From: Sphingobacterium sp.
GTDB lineage: Bacteria > Bacteroidota > Bacteroidia > Sphingobacteriales > Sphingobacteriaceae
NCBI GenBank assembly: GCA_031277715.1
Contig: JAITLW010000325.1
Coordinates: 1-35,946 of the forward strand
Direction: 5' to 3'
Length of the DNA stretch: 35,946 nucleotides
A program made the translations under genes and the position numbers. The notes under the pieces are model-generated. The model saw only the letters and a list, made by a program, of their open reading frames with translations, had not been told where the DNA came from and did no database searches. Shown here piece by piece: positions 9,192 to 16,806 of the stretch. How positions within the stretch are numbered: the stretch's first letter is position 1; each line of letters opens with the position of its first letter.

Positions 9192-11411
9192 ATGTATAAT
9201 ATAAAAAGGGTTGTAGGAGCGCTATTGTTGTCAGGAAGCTTGATGGCTAATGCGCAGGAGATAGAGAAGCCAAGTGTTAAATCAAAAACTTCTTTCGCAA
9301 TTGTCGTTGATAAAGCGACTTACGAAGCGGTAGGTCCCGAGATTCGTGCCTACAAGCAGGTTGTGGAAAAAGATGGGCTGGGGACTTATATCATCTATGA
9401 TGATTGGCAGTCACCAGAAAAGATTCGTCAAATATTGCAAAAACTACATCAGGATAAAGGTGCCCCATTGGAAGGAGCCGTGTTGGTTGGTAATATTCCG
9501 GTGCCTATGATCCGTGACGCCCAGTTCTTGACTTCGGCATTTAAAATGAATCAAAAAATAAGATGGGACAAATCTTCAGTGCCTTCCGATAGGTATTATG
9601 ATGATTTTGACCTTAAGTTTGATTTCTTGAAACAGGATACCGCAAAAGGTAAGGAACACTACTTCTATTATAGTTTACGGCCAGATTCAAAACAATACAT
9701 TGATATGGACATCTATTCAGCTCGTATCAAACCTCCCGTAGCCGCTGGTGAACAGATGGTTCCTAAGATTAAAGACTACTTGAATAAATTGATCACGCTA
9801 CGGTCAAAAAGTTACCCATTGAATGATATGCTGGTTTCTTATGGACATGGGTATAATTCGAATTCGGTCAATGCCGTCTCGGGCGAAGCTCTAGCGTTGA
9901 AATCACAATTGCCACATCTTTTTAGACCAGGAGGGTCTATCAAGTTTCTCAATTTTAGAAATGCTGATTTCATGAAGTTTAATCTATTGTCCGAACTGAA
10001 AAGAGATGGGTTGGATTTTGCCTATATGACAGGGCATGGTACACCTACATTGCAGTTGATTAACGGCTATCCGCTCGTGTCCAATCCGCAACCTTCAATG
10101 GAGAATGTTGCCCGTTATCTACGGTCAAAAATGCGTGATGCCAAAGACGATGGAAGAGATGTAGAGAAAACAAAAGAAGGATTTAAGAACTCTTTGGGGG
10201 TATCAGATAAATGGTTTGAGAATATATTTGATGCCAAAGTAGCAGAAGATGATTCTATTTTCAATGCAAATCTAGATGTGCAGATTGAGGATGTGCGCAA
10301 TGGAGGTATTCAAGCAAAGCTTGTCTATTTGAATTCTTGTTTGACAGGTTCTTTTCATTTAGATAATTATATCGCCGGATATTATCCTTTCTCCAATAAC
10401 GAAAACGTAGCAGCTGTTGCGAATTCTGTTGGTGTCTTGCAAGATTTATGGCCTGCAGAAATGATGGGCTTGTTGAACAAGGGGTATCGTGTGGGCAACT
10501 GGCTTAAGCATATCGCTTATCTAGAGACGCATGTGCTTGGAGATCCGACTTTCCACTTCGATTCTAAAGATAGCTATACCCTCAACGAGGCGGTGATGCT
10601 CAATAAAGATGTCACCTATTGGAAGAATGCATTGAAGGAAAATGATGCTGACGTACAGAGTTTAGCTTTAGTCAAATTGGTAGCCTTAATGCCGGAGAAG
10701 GAAAGTGCACCACTATTAAGAGATATTTATTTCAGTTCCCCGTTTGAGACCACGCGGATGGAAGCATTCCAGCTGTTACGTCAATTTGAGAATAAGGAAT
10801 ATATTGAGGTCTTACACGCCGCAAAAAATGATCCTTATGAGTATATCCGTCGTCGTGCAATATATGATCTAACGGATTTTGGATCAAATGAATTTGTTAA
10901 AGACCTGATCCAATTCTATGTTTCTGATCCGCATTCTGAGCGGGTTGCTTATCGAGTGAGATGGGCATTGCAGTTTATGGATCCAGTATTAGCGAAACAG
11001 GAAGTGAATACCCTAATCCGGGAGAACAAAGCAGTTCATAATGGTGTTGCTCTGGCAGACAAATTGGATAAAGACCTGGATTACTACGGAAAAAAACGCG
11101 ATGATTTGATAAAATCCCTGCAAAATGAATCGCTTTCTGAGAAAGAAAAACTTGGAGAGGTTACTACTTTGCGTTTATACCGGCACCATGCCGCCGTACC
11201 TGAGGTAATCACATTGATAAAGGATGAAAAAACACCCGAAAGCATTCGTGTAGCAGCGTTGGAGGCATTGGGCTGGTTTACCTTGTCTTATCAGAGAGAT
11301 AATATCATCAAAGGTTGCGATGAAGTACTGCTTTCCGATGCTCCACAAGGTGTAAAGGATGAGGCATTGAAGACGAAGAATAGAATTAGGGAAGCAACGC
11401 ACAAGATCTAA
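9192..11411 (+). CDS. Secreted gingipain-like (clan CD, C25-like) peptidase with HEAT-like repeats (operon gene 4)
   Basis: The product has 739 residues from ATG 9192, which starts the signal peptide MYNIKRVVGALLLSGSLMANAQ; the track start is a TTG inside the previous gene. The N-terminal half has the clan CD layout of gingipain-type peptidases. A Rossmann-like strand pair comes first (SFAIVVDK, GAVLVGNIPVPM), then PSDRYYDDFDL (about residue 131), equivalent to the C25 motif before the first catalytic segment. The putative dyad follows: His282 in a hydrophobic strand plus GHG (FAYMTGHGTP) and Cys383 after a second hydrophobic strand (LVYLNSC). A conserved HxxGDPTFHF segment ends the domain. 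The last 250 residues form HEAT-like helical repeats. No T9SS C-terminal sorting domain is seen, so a periplasmic location, or export by another route, is likely. Inactive paralogues lie at 12628-16439. It ends the iron-box operon. Confidence 0.75.
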   Translation: MYNIKRVVGALLLSGSLMANAQEIEKPSVKSKTSFAIVVDKATYEAVGPEIRAYKQVVEKDGLGTYIIYDDWQSPEKIRQILQKLHQDKGAPLEGAVLVGNIPVPMIRDAQFLTSAFKMNQKIRWDKSSVPSDRYYDDFDLKFDFLKQDTAKGKEHYFYYSLRPDSKQYIDMDIYSARIKPPVAAGEQMVPKIKDYLNKLITLRSKSYPLNDMLVSYGHGYNSNSVNAVSGEALALKSQLPHLFRPGGSIKFLNFRNADFMKFNLLSELKRDGLDFAYMTGHGTPTLQLINGYPLVSNPQPSMENVARYLRSKMRDAKDDGRDVEKTKEGFKNSLGVSDKWFENIFDAKVAEDDSIFNANLDVQIEDVRNGGIQAKLVYLNSCLTGSFHLDNYIAGYYPFSNNENVAAVANSVGVLQDLWPAEMMGLLNKGYRVGNWLKHIAYLETHVLGDPTFHFDSKDSYTLNEAVMLNKDVTYWKNALKENDADVQSLALVKLVALMPEKESAPLLRDIYFSSPFETTRMEAFQLLRQFENKEYIEVLHAAKNDPYEYIRRRAIYDLTDFGSNEFVKDLIQFYVSDPHSERVAYRVRWALQFMDPVLAKQEVNTLIRENKAVHNGVALADKLDKDLDYYGKKRDDLIKSLQNESLSEKEKLGEVTTLRLYRHHAAVPEVITLIKDEKTPESIRVAALEALGWFTLSYQRDNIIKGCDEVLLSDAPQGVKDEALKTKNRIREATHKI

Positions 11412-11508
11412 TAGTTTGTGTCGATGAGAACAAAATCGTGGCAGATCTGTTAAGTACAATGAGGAAAATAATAGTTAATGACCATTAAAAAAGTCGAATT
11501 TTTTACAT

Positions 11509-11928
11509 ATGAAACTTATAGAGATAACAAGCCGGATTGCTATTCGTGTCGAGACCGTATGGAACGCTTATAATTCGGTAGAGGATATTATGCAATGGAA
11601 TCATGCTTCGGATGATTGGCATTGTACAAGCTCAATCAACGATTTGCGTATAGGGGGAAAGTTTATAAACAGGATGGAGGCGAAAGATGGGAGCTTTGGA
11701 TTTGACTTTGAAGGTATTTATACCGAATTAATACCCTTTAAGAAAATTGCCTATACCATGACCGATGGTCGTAAAGCGGAGGTGAATTTTGAAGCACATG
11801 AAAGCTATACAAATATAGTGGTGCGTTTCGAACCTGAGCTTGAAAACCCGATAGAGATGCAGCAGCAAGGTTGGCAGGCGATATTGACTAATTTTAAAAA
11901 GTACGTCGAATCGGTTTATACGGTTTAA
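11509..11928 (+). CDS. SRPBCC-fold (AHSA1/START-like) protein
   Basis: This 139-residue cytoplasmic protein has the SRPBCC helix-grip pattern seen in Bacteroidota SRPBCC/AHSA1-type proteins: IAIRVETVWNAYNSVEDIMQWNHAS, then DLRIGGKFINRMEAKDGSFGFDFEGIYTELIPFKKIAYTMTDGRKAEVNF, and a C-terminal helix QQGWQAILTNFKKYVES. It has no signal peptide. Such proteins bind small hydrophobic ligands or act as chaperone-like helpers; no specific ligand can be assigned. It lies 97 nt after the protease gene and is probably separately transcribed, with a terminator at 11943. The start ATG at 11509 is the first in the ORF and directly precedes the conserved first strand. Confidence 0.88.
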   Translation: MKLIEITSRIAIRVETVWNAYNSVEDIMQWNHASDDWHCTSSINDLRIGGKFINRMEAKDGSFGFDFEGIYTELIPFKKIAYTMTDGRKAEVNFEAHESYTNIVVRFEPELENPIEMQQQGWQAILTNFKKYVESVYTV

Positions 11929-11942
11929 TTTCAAAATACATA

Positions 11943-11987
11943 AAGAACAATCGCTGCCATTTATACGAAGTGGCAGTGATTATTCTT
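11943..11987. terminator. Bidirectional terminator between the SRPBCC gene and the convergent operon
   Basis: The arms AATCGCTGCCA and TGGCAGTGATT pair with one G-T wobble, extended by AAGAA/TTCTT, around an 11-nt loop. A T run follows on the plus strand (TTCTTTTT), with a weaker U-rich stretch on the minus side. It lies between two convergent stop codons. Confidence 0.8.
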
Positions 11988-11998
11988 TTTAGGGGGGA

Positions 11999-12604
11999 TT
12001 AATGCTGATGTGCCTCAAGCGGAGGTGTAATCATGATATGGGCTTTATAGGTTCCTTCATCCATCAGCCAAGGCATTCCTAAATTGTTGTGCTGATTAGA
12101 AAGACCGAGGTCCGCCGCTTTGGCGAATGGCACATAGATTACGTATCTTCTTTTAGCATCTTTAATCTCTCCTGTTTCCAAATTTACATCTTTAGCTGCA
12201 CCCCAATAACCGTACAATGTGGATGGCGTCTGAGGTATAGACAGTTTACCCTCTTTAAATTCCTGTTCACGGATTTTATCTCTTTCTTTACGTTTACCCT
12301 GTGCTATCAGTTCGCGTCCCCGAGCCATCAAAGGCTCTAAACTCACCGGATAACAATAGGCGTAATACACCGACATCTTGTAGTCTGGTGCCAAACAGAT
12401 ATAGCCATTGCTCCCTTCTCGAAGCGTAACGAAGTTTCCTTCTTGGTCATATCCATATACCTTCGCTCCCTCTCTAAATTCGGCTGGAGCGGCCTGTACC
12501 GCAATTTTGATTTGAATTTCGGAAGCTAAAATTTTCTTGTCTTGTGCATGGATGTTGCCTATACCCGTCCAGAGTAATAGTACAGCGATTATCAATTTGT
12601 TCAT
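11999..12604 (-). CDS. Secreted protein of unknown function, last gene of the pseudo-peptidase operon
   Basis: I do not recognise the family. From the ATG at 12604 the product has 201 residues with a signal peptide MNKLIIAVLLLWTGIGNIHAQ; the track start at 12619 adds MINYR and weakens the signal peptide, so I prefer the shorter form. The mature protein has a predicted beta start (ILASEIQIKIAVQAAP) followed by KVYGYDQEGNFVTLREGSNGYICLAP. A charged helix follows (ARGRELIAQGKRKERDKIREQEFKEGKL), then a beta region ending YKAHIMITPPLEAHQH. Two Cys (YICLAP and YAYCYP) could form one disulfide in the periplasm. It follows the 633-aa gene by 23 nt and is likely cotranscribed with the two pseudo-peptidases, so a shared process is possible. 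Confidence 0.8.
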   Translation of the reverse strand: MNKLIIAVLLLWTGIGNIHAQDKKILASEIQIKIAVQAAPAEFREGAKVYGYDQEGNFVTLREGSNGYICLAPDYKMSVYYAYCYPVSLEPLMARGRELIAQGKRKERDKIREQEFKEGKLSIPQTPSTLYGYWGAAKDVNLETGEIKDAKRRYVIYVPFAKAADLGLSNQHNNLGMPWLMDEGTYKAHIMITPPLEAHQH

Positions 12605-12627
12605 TCTATAGTTAATCATTTAAAAAC

Positions 12628-14529
12628 TCAATTTAATCTATTTATCGTTCGTTCTACTTCAATTTTCAATTCTTTGGTGGCCTTGGACTTTAATAGGGTT
12701 TGAAAGTTTGCCAAGATTGTCTCTCTTTTCCAAGAATGGCTAAAGGCCCCTAAGGCGGTAACGAATGCAACCCGTAGCTCAATAGGTTCCTGTTTATCAT
12801 TTATTATGTCGAGTATGCCATCTATACCAGGGTGGTAATTGTGGGTTGCCATGAGTTGAACCAGGCGAATACGTTCTTCTTTAGGCCTAGTTTTGTCTTT
12901 TATCTGCTCCAGTGAGCTTTCAAGAATAGCAGGTTGTGTATATTGACTTTTTATGGATGCTATTTCTGTCTCTTGATGTAATCGATTACTGTTGTGCAAA
13001 GCCGTTGTCAGTGATTTTTCAACAAGGTTCCTGTCAAATACTTCAAATGTTGATTTTATATGCTGTTGGACTCGTCGTCTGGATTTGTCATTCATCCATG
13101 TTTGTGTCAAGGGGCCTATTAAAACGGTATCTCCTATTATTCCAGCATATAGCGTAGCCTGTTGCGCTATGAGCTCATATTCATCACTGAGCCCTGTCGA
13201 TACAGCGTTTGTAAAATGTTTATCCTTGTGGATCGATAAAGCATGTAATGCCTGTAAGCGCACAGTACGATAAGGGGAGTTCTCAAAATACGGCATTATG
13301 GCTTCGGATGAGCTTGTATTGCTGGAGCTAAGTTTGAACAGCGCTAGCGTTTGGTAGATCGCATTGTCTTTCTTCAGCAATGACCGCCAATATTCGGGGT
13401 TATCTTCTTGGCTGAGTTTTGCATTTAGATTTTCCGTATCCTTATTCGCAAAATGAAACGTCGGATCTCCAAATAAATGACGTTCCAGGGTTAAACCCAA
13501 ATTGTGAACATGCCCCCAGCGTAGTCCGTACGATAATAGGCCGCTAAAGTTTATGTCCGTAGGGGCTGGGCGAGTATTCGCCTGTACCGCTATGGTATTG
13601 CCTGAATTAAAGATATATTGCCTGGCGGTGTACTCCACCATGTTATCGAAAGCGCCTGCCGGTTGGGTGTCGAAGATAAGGTATAAAGGATAGGTGTCCA
13701 GTTTTTTAGTCGGAGTGGGTTGTGTACTAGAGCTACTGTCCGAACGAATTAAAAACAAATCAACCTCTTTACGTTGTAGCTCATTTAAGATTGAGGTGTT
13801 ATTGTCCGTTTTAAAAGCTAATTGCTGTAAACCGTTAACCTGCTTTACTAAAAAAGGGAAGTATTCCCTGTAAGCTTTGAGTTCATCTTTCCAAGCGGTT
13901 GTACACCCATTATAGTAATTCCTATTTGTGGAACTAACGACATGGTCTAAGACATTGTCTCGGCGTGTGCGTGTTACTTTTAAAAGGTAATTATTAATTG
14001 CTTCATATGACTCATCATATTTTAAAGTAGGGTAGTAGATTCGTGCAGAGTAAAAGCTTGGATTGATGTCCTGCGGACTGCTCTCCTGTAATTTATAATA
14101 GTGGAGGTTGCTTTGGTTTGCATCTTGTTTGATGTATTCAAAATTGAGATGAAGGTCGTCATAAAAGCGGTCCGATGGAGTGGCAGTCACATGGCCTGAA
14201 AAATCATAAACCATAGGAATCGGAATGTTGCCAATAAAAACAGCGCCTTCCAGAGATTGTTTGGTTTTATGCAGCTTTATAAGCTCTTTTTTAATATCGT
14301 CAGGCCGATTGAATACCCCATGAATGATATAGGTCGGTATACCATCGCTCTCCACCGTTTTTTGATACGCTTTTAGGGCATCTTCGGTATGGGTATAGGT
14401 ATCTTGATCCACGACTATTGCAAAAGCCTTGTTATTCGAGGCCAAGGTAGATTTTTCTATCTTTAGCTGTCCATATGCGATGGTTGCTGTAGAGAGCAGG
14501 ACGAGTAGAGCGAGCAGAGACTTTTGCAT
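12628..14529 (-). CDS. C25-like pseudo-peptidase with HEAT-like repeats, paralogue 2
   Basis: The 633-residue product starts with the signal peptide MQKSLLALLVLLSTATIAYG. It aligns by eye with the protease at 9192 over its whole length: AFAIVVDQDTY, EGAVFIGNIPIPM, ATPSDRFYDDLHLNFEYIKQD, SFYSARIYYP, ERHLFGDPTFHFANKD, then HEAT-like repeats with a final VAFVTALGAFSHSWKRE. The catalytic positions are lost. The strand that carries His in the active paralogue reads VDLFLIRSDSSSS, with no HG. The strand that carries Cys reads YPLYLIFDTQPAGAF, with Asp in place of Cys. It is therefore likely to bind rather than cleave. The ATG overlaps the upstream gene's stop (TAATG), so translation is probably coupled. 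It is a complete gene, not a fragment, because the whole fold is kept. Confidence 0.75.
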   Translation of the reverse strand: MQKSLLALLVLLSTATIAYGQLKIEKSTLASNNKAFAIVVDQDTYTHTEDALKAYQKTVESDGIPTYIIHGVFNRPDDIKKELIKLHKTKQSLEGAVFIGNIPIPMVYDFSGHVTATPSDRFYDDLHLNFEYIKQDANQSNLHYYKLQESSPQDINPSFYSARIYYPTLKYDESYEAINNYLLKVTRTRRDNVLDHVVSSTNRNYYNGCTTAWKDELKAYREYFPFLVKQVNGLQQLAFKTDNNTSILNELQRKEVDLFLIRSDSSSSTQPTPTKKLDTYPLYLIFDTQPAGAFDNMVEYTARQYIFNSGNTIAVQANTRPAPTDINFSGLLSYGLRWGHVHNLGLTLERHLFGDPTFHFANKDTENLNAKLSQEDNPEYWRSLLKKDNAIYQTLALFKLSSSNTSSSEAIMPYFENSPYRTVRLQALHALSIHKDKHFTNAVSTGLSDEYELIAQQATLYAGIIGDTVLIGPLTQTWMNDKSRRRVQQHIKSTFEVFDRNLVEKSLTTALHNSNRLHQETEIASIKSQYTQPAILESSLEQIKDKTRPKEERIRLVQLMATHNYHPGIDGILDIINDKQEPIELRVAFVTALGAFSHSWKRETILANFQTLLKSKATKELKIEVERTINRLN

Positions 14530-16439
14530 TAGTTTATATTATTTAAAGTTCGACGGGCTTCGTCACGTAGCCTTTTTGAATGTCTGGTGTCTACCATTAA
14601 CTCTTTACAGGCCGCGATAATCTCCTGTTTACGGTACGAATCCCGAAAACAGGATAGGGATTCGAGCATGGCAATCCGTAAGTCTATAGGCATCTTGCTG
14701 TTGCGGACGAATTCAAGATATCGGGTTACAGATGGATGATAGTGTATCGTTCGTAAATCCGTTATTCCCTGTCGTTGACTATCTGGCTTAGTATCAAAAA
14801 TGTTCTTGTCAATCTCTAAATAGATCCCTGTAAACTGAGTTTCATAAAACTTTTCTTTTTCCTTAACCTTGTCAACAAAACTGTTGGTCGTCATAAAACG
14901 TTGCTCAGCGATGTTTTTGATTAAATCTTTATTGAATACATAGAGTGCCATATTTATAGCGGATAGTGTGCCCTCCGCGTGTTGATTGTCTATATAGGCA
15001 TCTATTAGAGCAGGGATGAATATTGGATCTCCGATACGTGCGATGGCATTGATTACTTCTAGGCGGATGGACTCATCACTGTCTTTAATGCCTTTTGCAA
15101 ATAGAGCGGATCTTGTTTCCCCTTCTTGTTGGTCGGCTAGATGTATGCAGGTATAACGTACTGTAGTATAGTTGGAATTGTCGTAGTATTGGGTGATCAG
15201 TTTAGGCAACCCGTCATAATTGTTAAGGGAGAGTTGGTTCAATAAGAAACTTTGGCCCTCTGGAGATTTAGCTTTTGACAAAGCCTCTACTAGTTTTTTA
15301 TTGTTCTTTTCGTGTACAAATCTGCTTAATGTATCTGTAGAACTAATAGAAAAGGTAAATGTCGGGTCGCCGAAAAGGTGTGATTCAAGTGTATTATTCA
15401 GCTTGGCCCATTGACCGATATTCAGGCCCATGCCTAGAGATCCCATCAGGTATGTGGGATGACGATGTAGAGCTGGTTGTACGGTATTGGCCAATGCAGC
15501 TAATGCCGCACCTTTACTGAATGTAAACTGGCCTGCGTTATATTGCGCTTCGCTAAAATTTCCTATGGGGTTGTCCGCAAAAATACTCAACGTAACATTC
15601 GGGTGGATTGTGGAGACATCAGGGAGAGGATATTGACGAATAAAGGCTATATCTAAATCATGTCTTCTAAGCTGATTAATGGTTTCATCTTGTAGCAGAC
15701 GTTGTTTGTCATCCTTGTAATTTTGGAACTGTGTGCTTGCTTTTGAAATCTGAGGAAATTGCTCTTCTAGAAAGTAGGACTGGGATGACCAAGTAGATAG
15801 TGGTTGATACGCGACATAAGACATGACCTGGTCAATACTGTTCTTGGATGCTCTGGCCTGTATTGCTTTGTTTAGATAAGTGGAGATCTGTTGATATTTG
15901 TCGTTTTTTTTGTCCGTAACAGTAAGGGGCTTGAGACGTGCAGAATAAATTGTTGACTTGATGCGGTTGGGAGAAGATAGTCCCAAATTGTAAAAAAATA
16001 ACTGCGGGTTCGTTTTGCTCTGCTCCAGAAAATCGAAAGTCAATTCGAAATCATCATAAAAGCGGTCCGATGGAATAGCTGTTGATACGTTGGTAAGATG
16101 CTGTGCTTTAAGCACCATCGGAACTGGTATATCTCCAATAAAGATAACACCTTCTATTTTGGAGGTTTCATATAGCTTCTGCAACTCTTTTTTTAGTTGT
16201 TCCGGGGTTTTCCAATCATGGTAAACAATCAATGCGGGTAGCTGTGTTGATTCAATAACATCGCGGTAAGAGAGAATCTCTTTTTGACATTTTTCAAAGG
16301 TGCTCCTGTCTGTAATGATAGCGAAAGAACGGTCTGTTATTTCGAGGGTAGCAGGTATGATTTCCTGGGCCCTAACTGTATTCAAGATAGATAGATACGA
16401 GACTAAAAGAATGAGGAACAGTTTGTGTGAAGCCTTCAT
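14529..16439 (-). CDS. C25-like pseudo-peptidase with HEAT-like repeats, paralogue 3
   Basis: The product has 636 residues from ATG 16439. This start gives MKASHKLFLILLVSYLSILNTVRAQ, a good signal peptide; the track start at 16544 lies upstream of the -7 element and adds 35 residues. It shares the family landmarks: SFAIITDRSTF, EGVIFIGDIPVPM, AIPSDRFYDDFELTFDFLEQ, TIYSARLKPL and ESHLFGDPTFTF, then the HEAT-like tail ending LRIAMLESLSCFRDSYRKQE. The His strand reads LDIAFIRQYPLPD and the Cys strand VTLSIFADNPIGNF, so both catalytic residues are missing, with Asp in place of Cys as in paralogue 2. The two pseudo-peptidases are closer to each other in sequence than to the 9192 gene in these motifs, which suggests loss of activity before or at their duplication. 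It is the first gene of the operon 16439-11999. Confidence 0.75.
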   Translation of the reverse strand: MKASHKLFLILLVSYLSILNTVRAQEIIPATLEITDRSFAIITDRSTFEKCQKEILSYRDVIESTQLPALIVYHDWKTPEQLKKELQKLYETSKIEGVIFIGDIPVPMVLKAQHLTNVSTAIPSDRFYDDFELTFDFLEQSKTNPQLFFYNLGLSSPNRIKSTIYSARLKPLTVTDKKNDKYQQISTYLNKAIQARASKNSIDQVMSYVAYQPLSTWSSQSYFLEEQFPQISKASTQFQNYKDDKQRLLQDETINQLRRHDLDIAFIRQYPLPDVSTIHPNVTLSIFADNPIGNFSEAQYNAGQFTFSKGAALAALANTVQPALHRHPTYLMGSLGMGLNIGQWAKLNNTLESHLFGDPTFTFSISSTDTLSRFVHEKNNKKLVEALSKAKSPEGQSFLLNQLSLNNYDGLPKLITQYYDNSNYTTVRYTCIHLADQQEGETRSALFAKGIKDSDESIRLEVINAIARIGDPIFIPALIDAYIDNQHAEGTLSAINMALYVFNKDLIKNIAEQRFMTTNSFVDKVKEKEKFYETQFTGIYLEIDKNIFDTKPDSQRQGITDLRTIHYHPSVTRYLEFVRNSKMPIDLRIAMLESLSCFRDSYRKQEIIAACKELMVDTRHSKRLRDEARRTLNNIN

Positions 16440-16499
16440 AGTAAAAATTAAGACTAAAGGTAAAACCAGAAATAACTGAAAATCGGCAAATATCAGAAG

Positions 16500-16507
16500 C
16501 AAATATA
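16500..16507 (-). promoter_or_regulatory. -7 element of the pseudo-peptidase operon
   Basis: On the minus strand it reads TATATTTG, an exact TAnnTTTG match, 60 nt before the ATG at 16439. A TTTG at 16539-16536 is 28 nt upstream, longer than the usual 17-23 spacer. There is no iron box here, unlike the promoter of the related operon at 3590. Confidence 0.45.
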
Positions 16508-16522
16508 AGCTGAAATTCTTAA

Positions 16523-16546
16523 TAGTGGGTCGGAACAAACCCACTA
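16523..16546. terminator. 8-bp hairpin between xseB and the pseudo-peptidase operon
   Basis: TAGTGGGT and ACCCACTA pair perfectly around CGGAACAA. It lies 29 nt after the xseB stop on the minus strand. The downstream minus-strand sequence TTAAGAATTTC is only moderately U-rich, so it is either a weak terminator of xseAB or an operator near the -7 element at 16500. Confidence 0.45.
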
Positions 16547-16575
16547 AAAACTAATTCTATTGTCAAATTATGTCT

Positions 16576-16800
16576 CTAATCGGGCTCGGAAGAGCTTTGA
16601 TCCGTTTCCTGCAGTTTGGCCAATAAGGCATTAACCTCTTCTTCTGATGAAGTTAGTTTCGCTTTGCAGATCAGGATTAACTGAGAGGCCCTTTTTATTT
16701 TGTCCGCTAGTTCATCCACATTGACATCTCCCGTTTCTATTTCTGAAACGATCTGCTGTAATTCGCTGAATGCGTCCTTGTATGTATAGTTTGACTCCAT
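16576..16800 (-). CDS. xseB: Exodeoxyribonuclease VII small subunit
   Basis: This 74-residue protein has the XseB pattern YKDAFSELQQIVSEIETGDVNVDELADKIKRASQLILICKAKL, then a short helix SSEEEVNALLAKL and an acidic tail. XseB binds several copies per large subunit to form exonuclease VII, which degrades single-stranded DNA in repair and recombination. It directly follows xseA on the same strand with a 6-nt gap, as in many bacteria. Length is typical. Confidence 0.95.
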   Translation of the reverse strand: MESNYTYKDAFSELQQIVSEIETGDVNVDELADKIKRASQLILICKAKLTSSEEEVNALLAKLQETDQSSSEPD

Positions 16801-16806
16801 GTGTTA

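Noticed and set aside
9192-11411. T9SS C-terminal sorting domain on the C25-like protein
   Set aside because: The C-terminus is helical and repeat-like and lacks the beta-rich CTD pattern.
12936-13273. Antisense ORFs of 73 and 93 aa inside pseudo-peptidase 2
   Set aside because: They are antisense to a well-supported gene and have no promoter or family pattern.
12628-16439. One gene split by a frameshift into two
   Set aside because: Each ORF has its own signal peptide, complete N-terminal fold and HEAT-like tail, so they are tandem duplicates.
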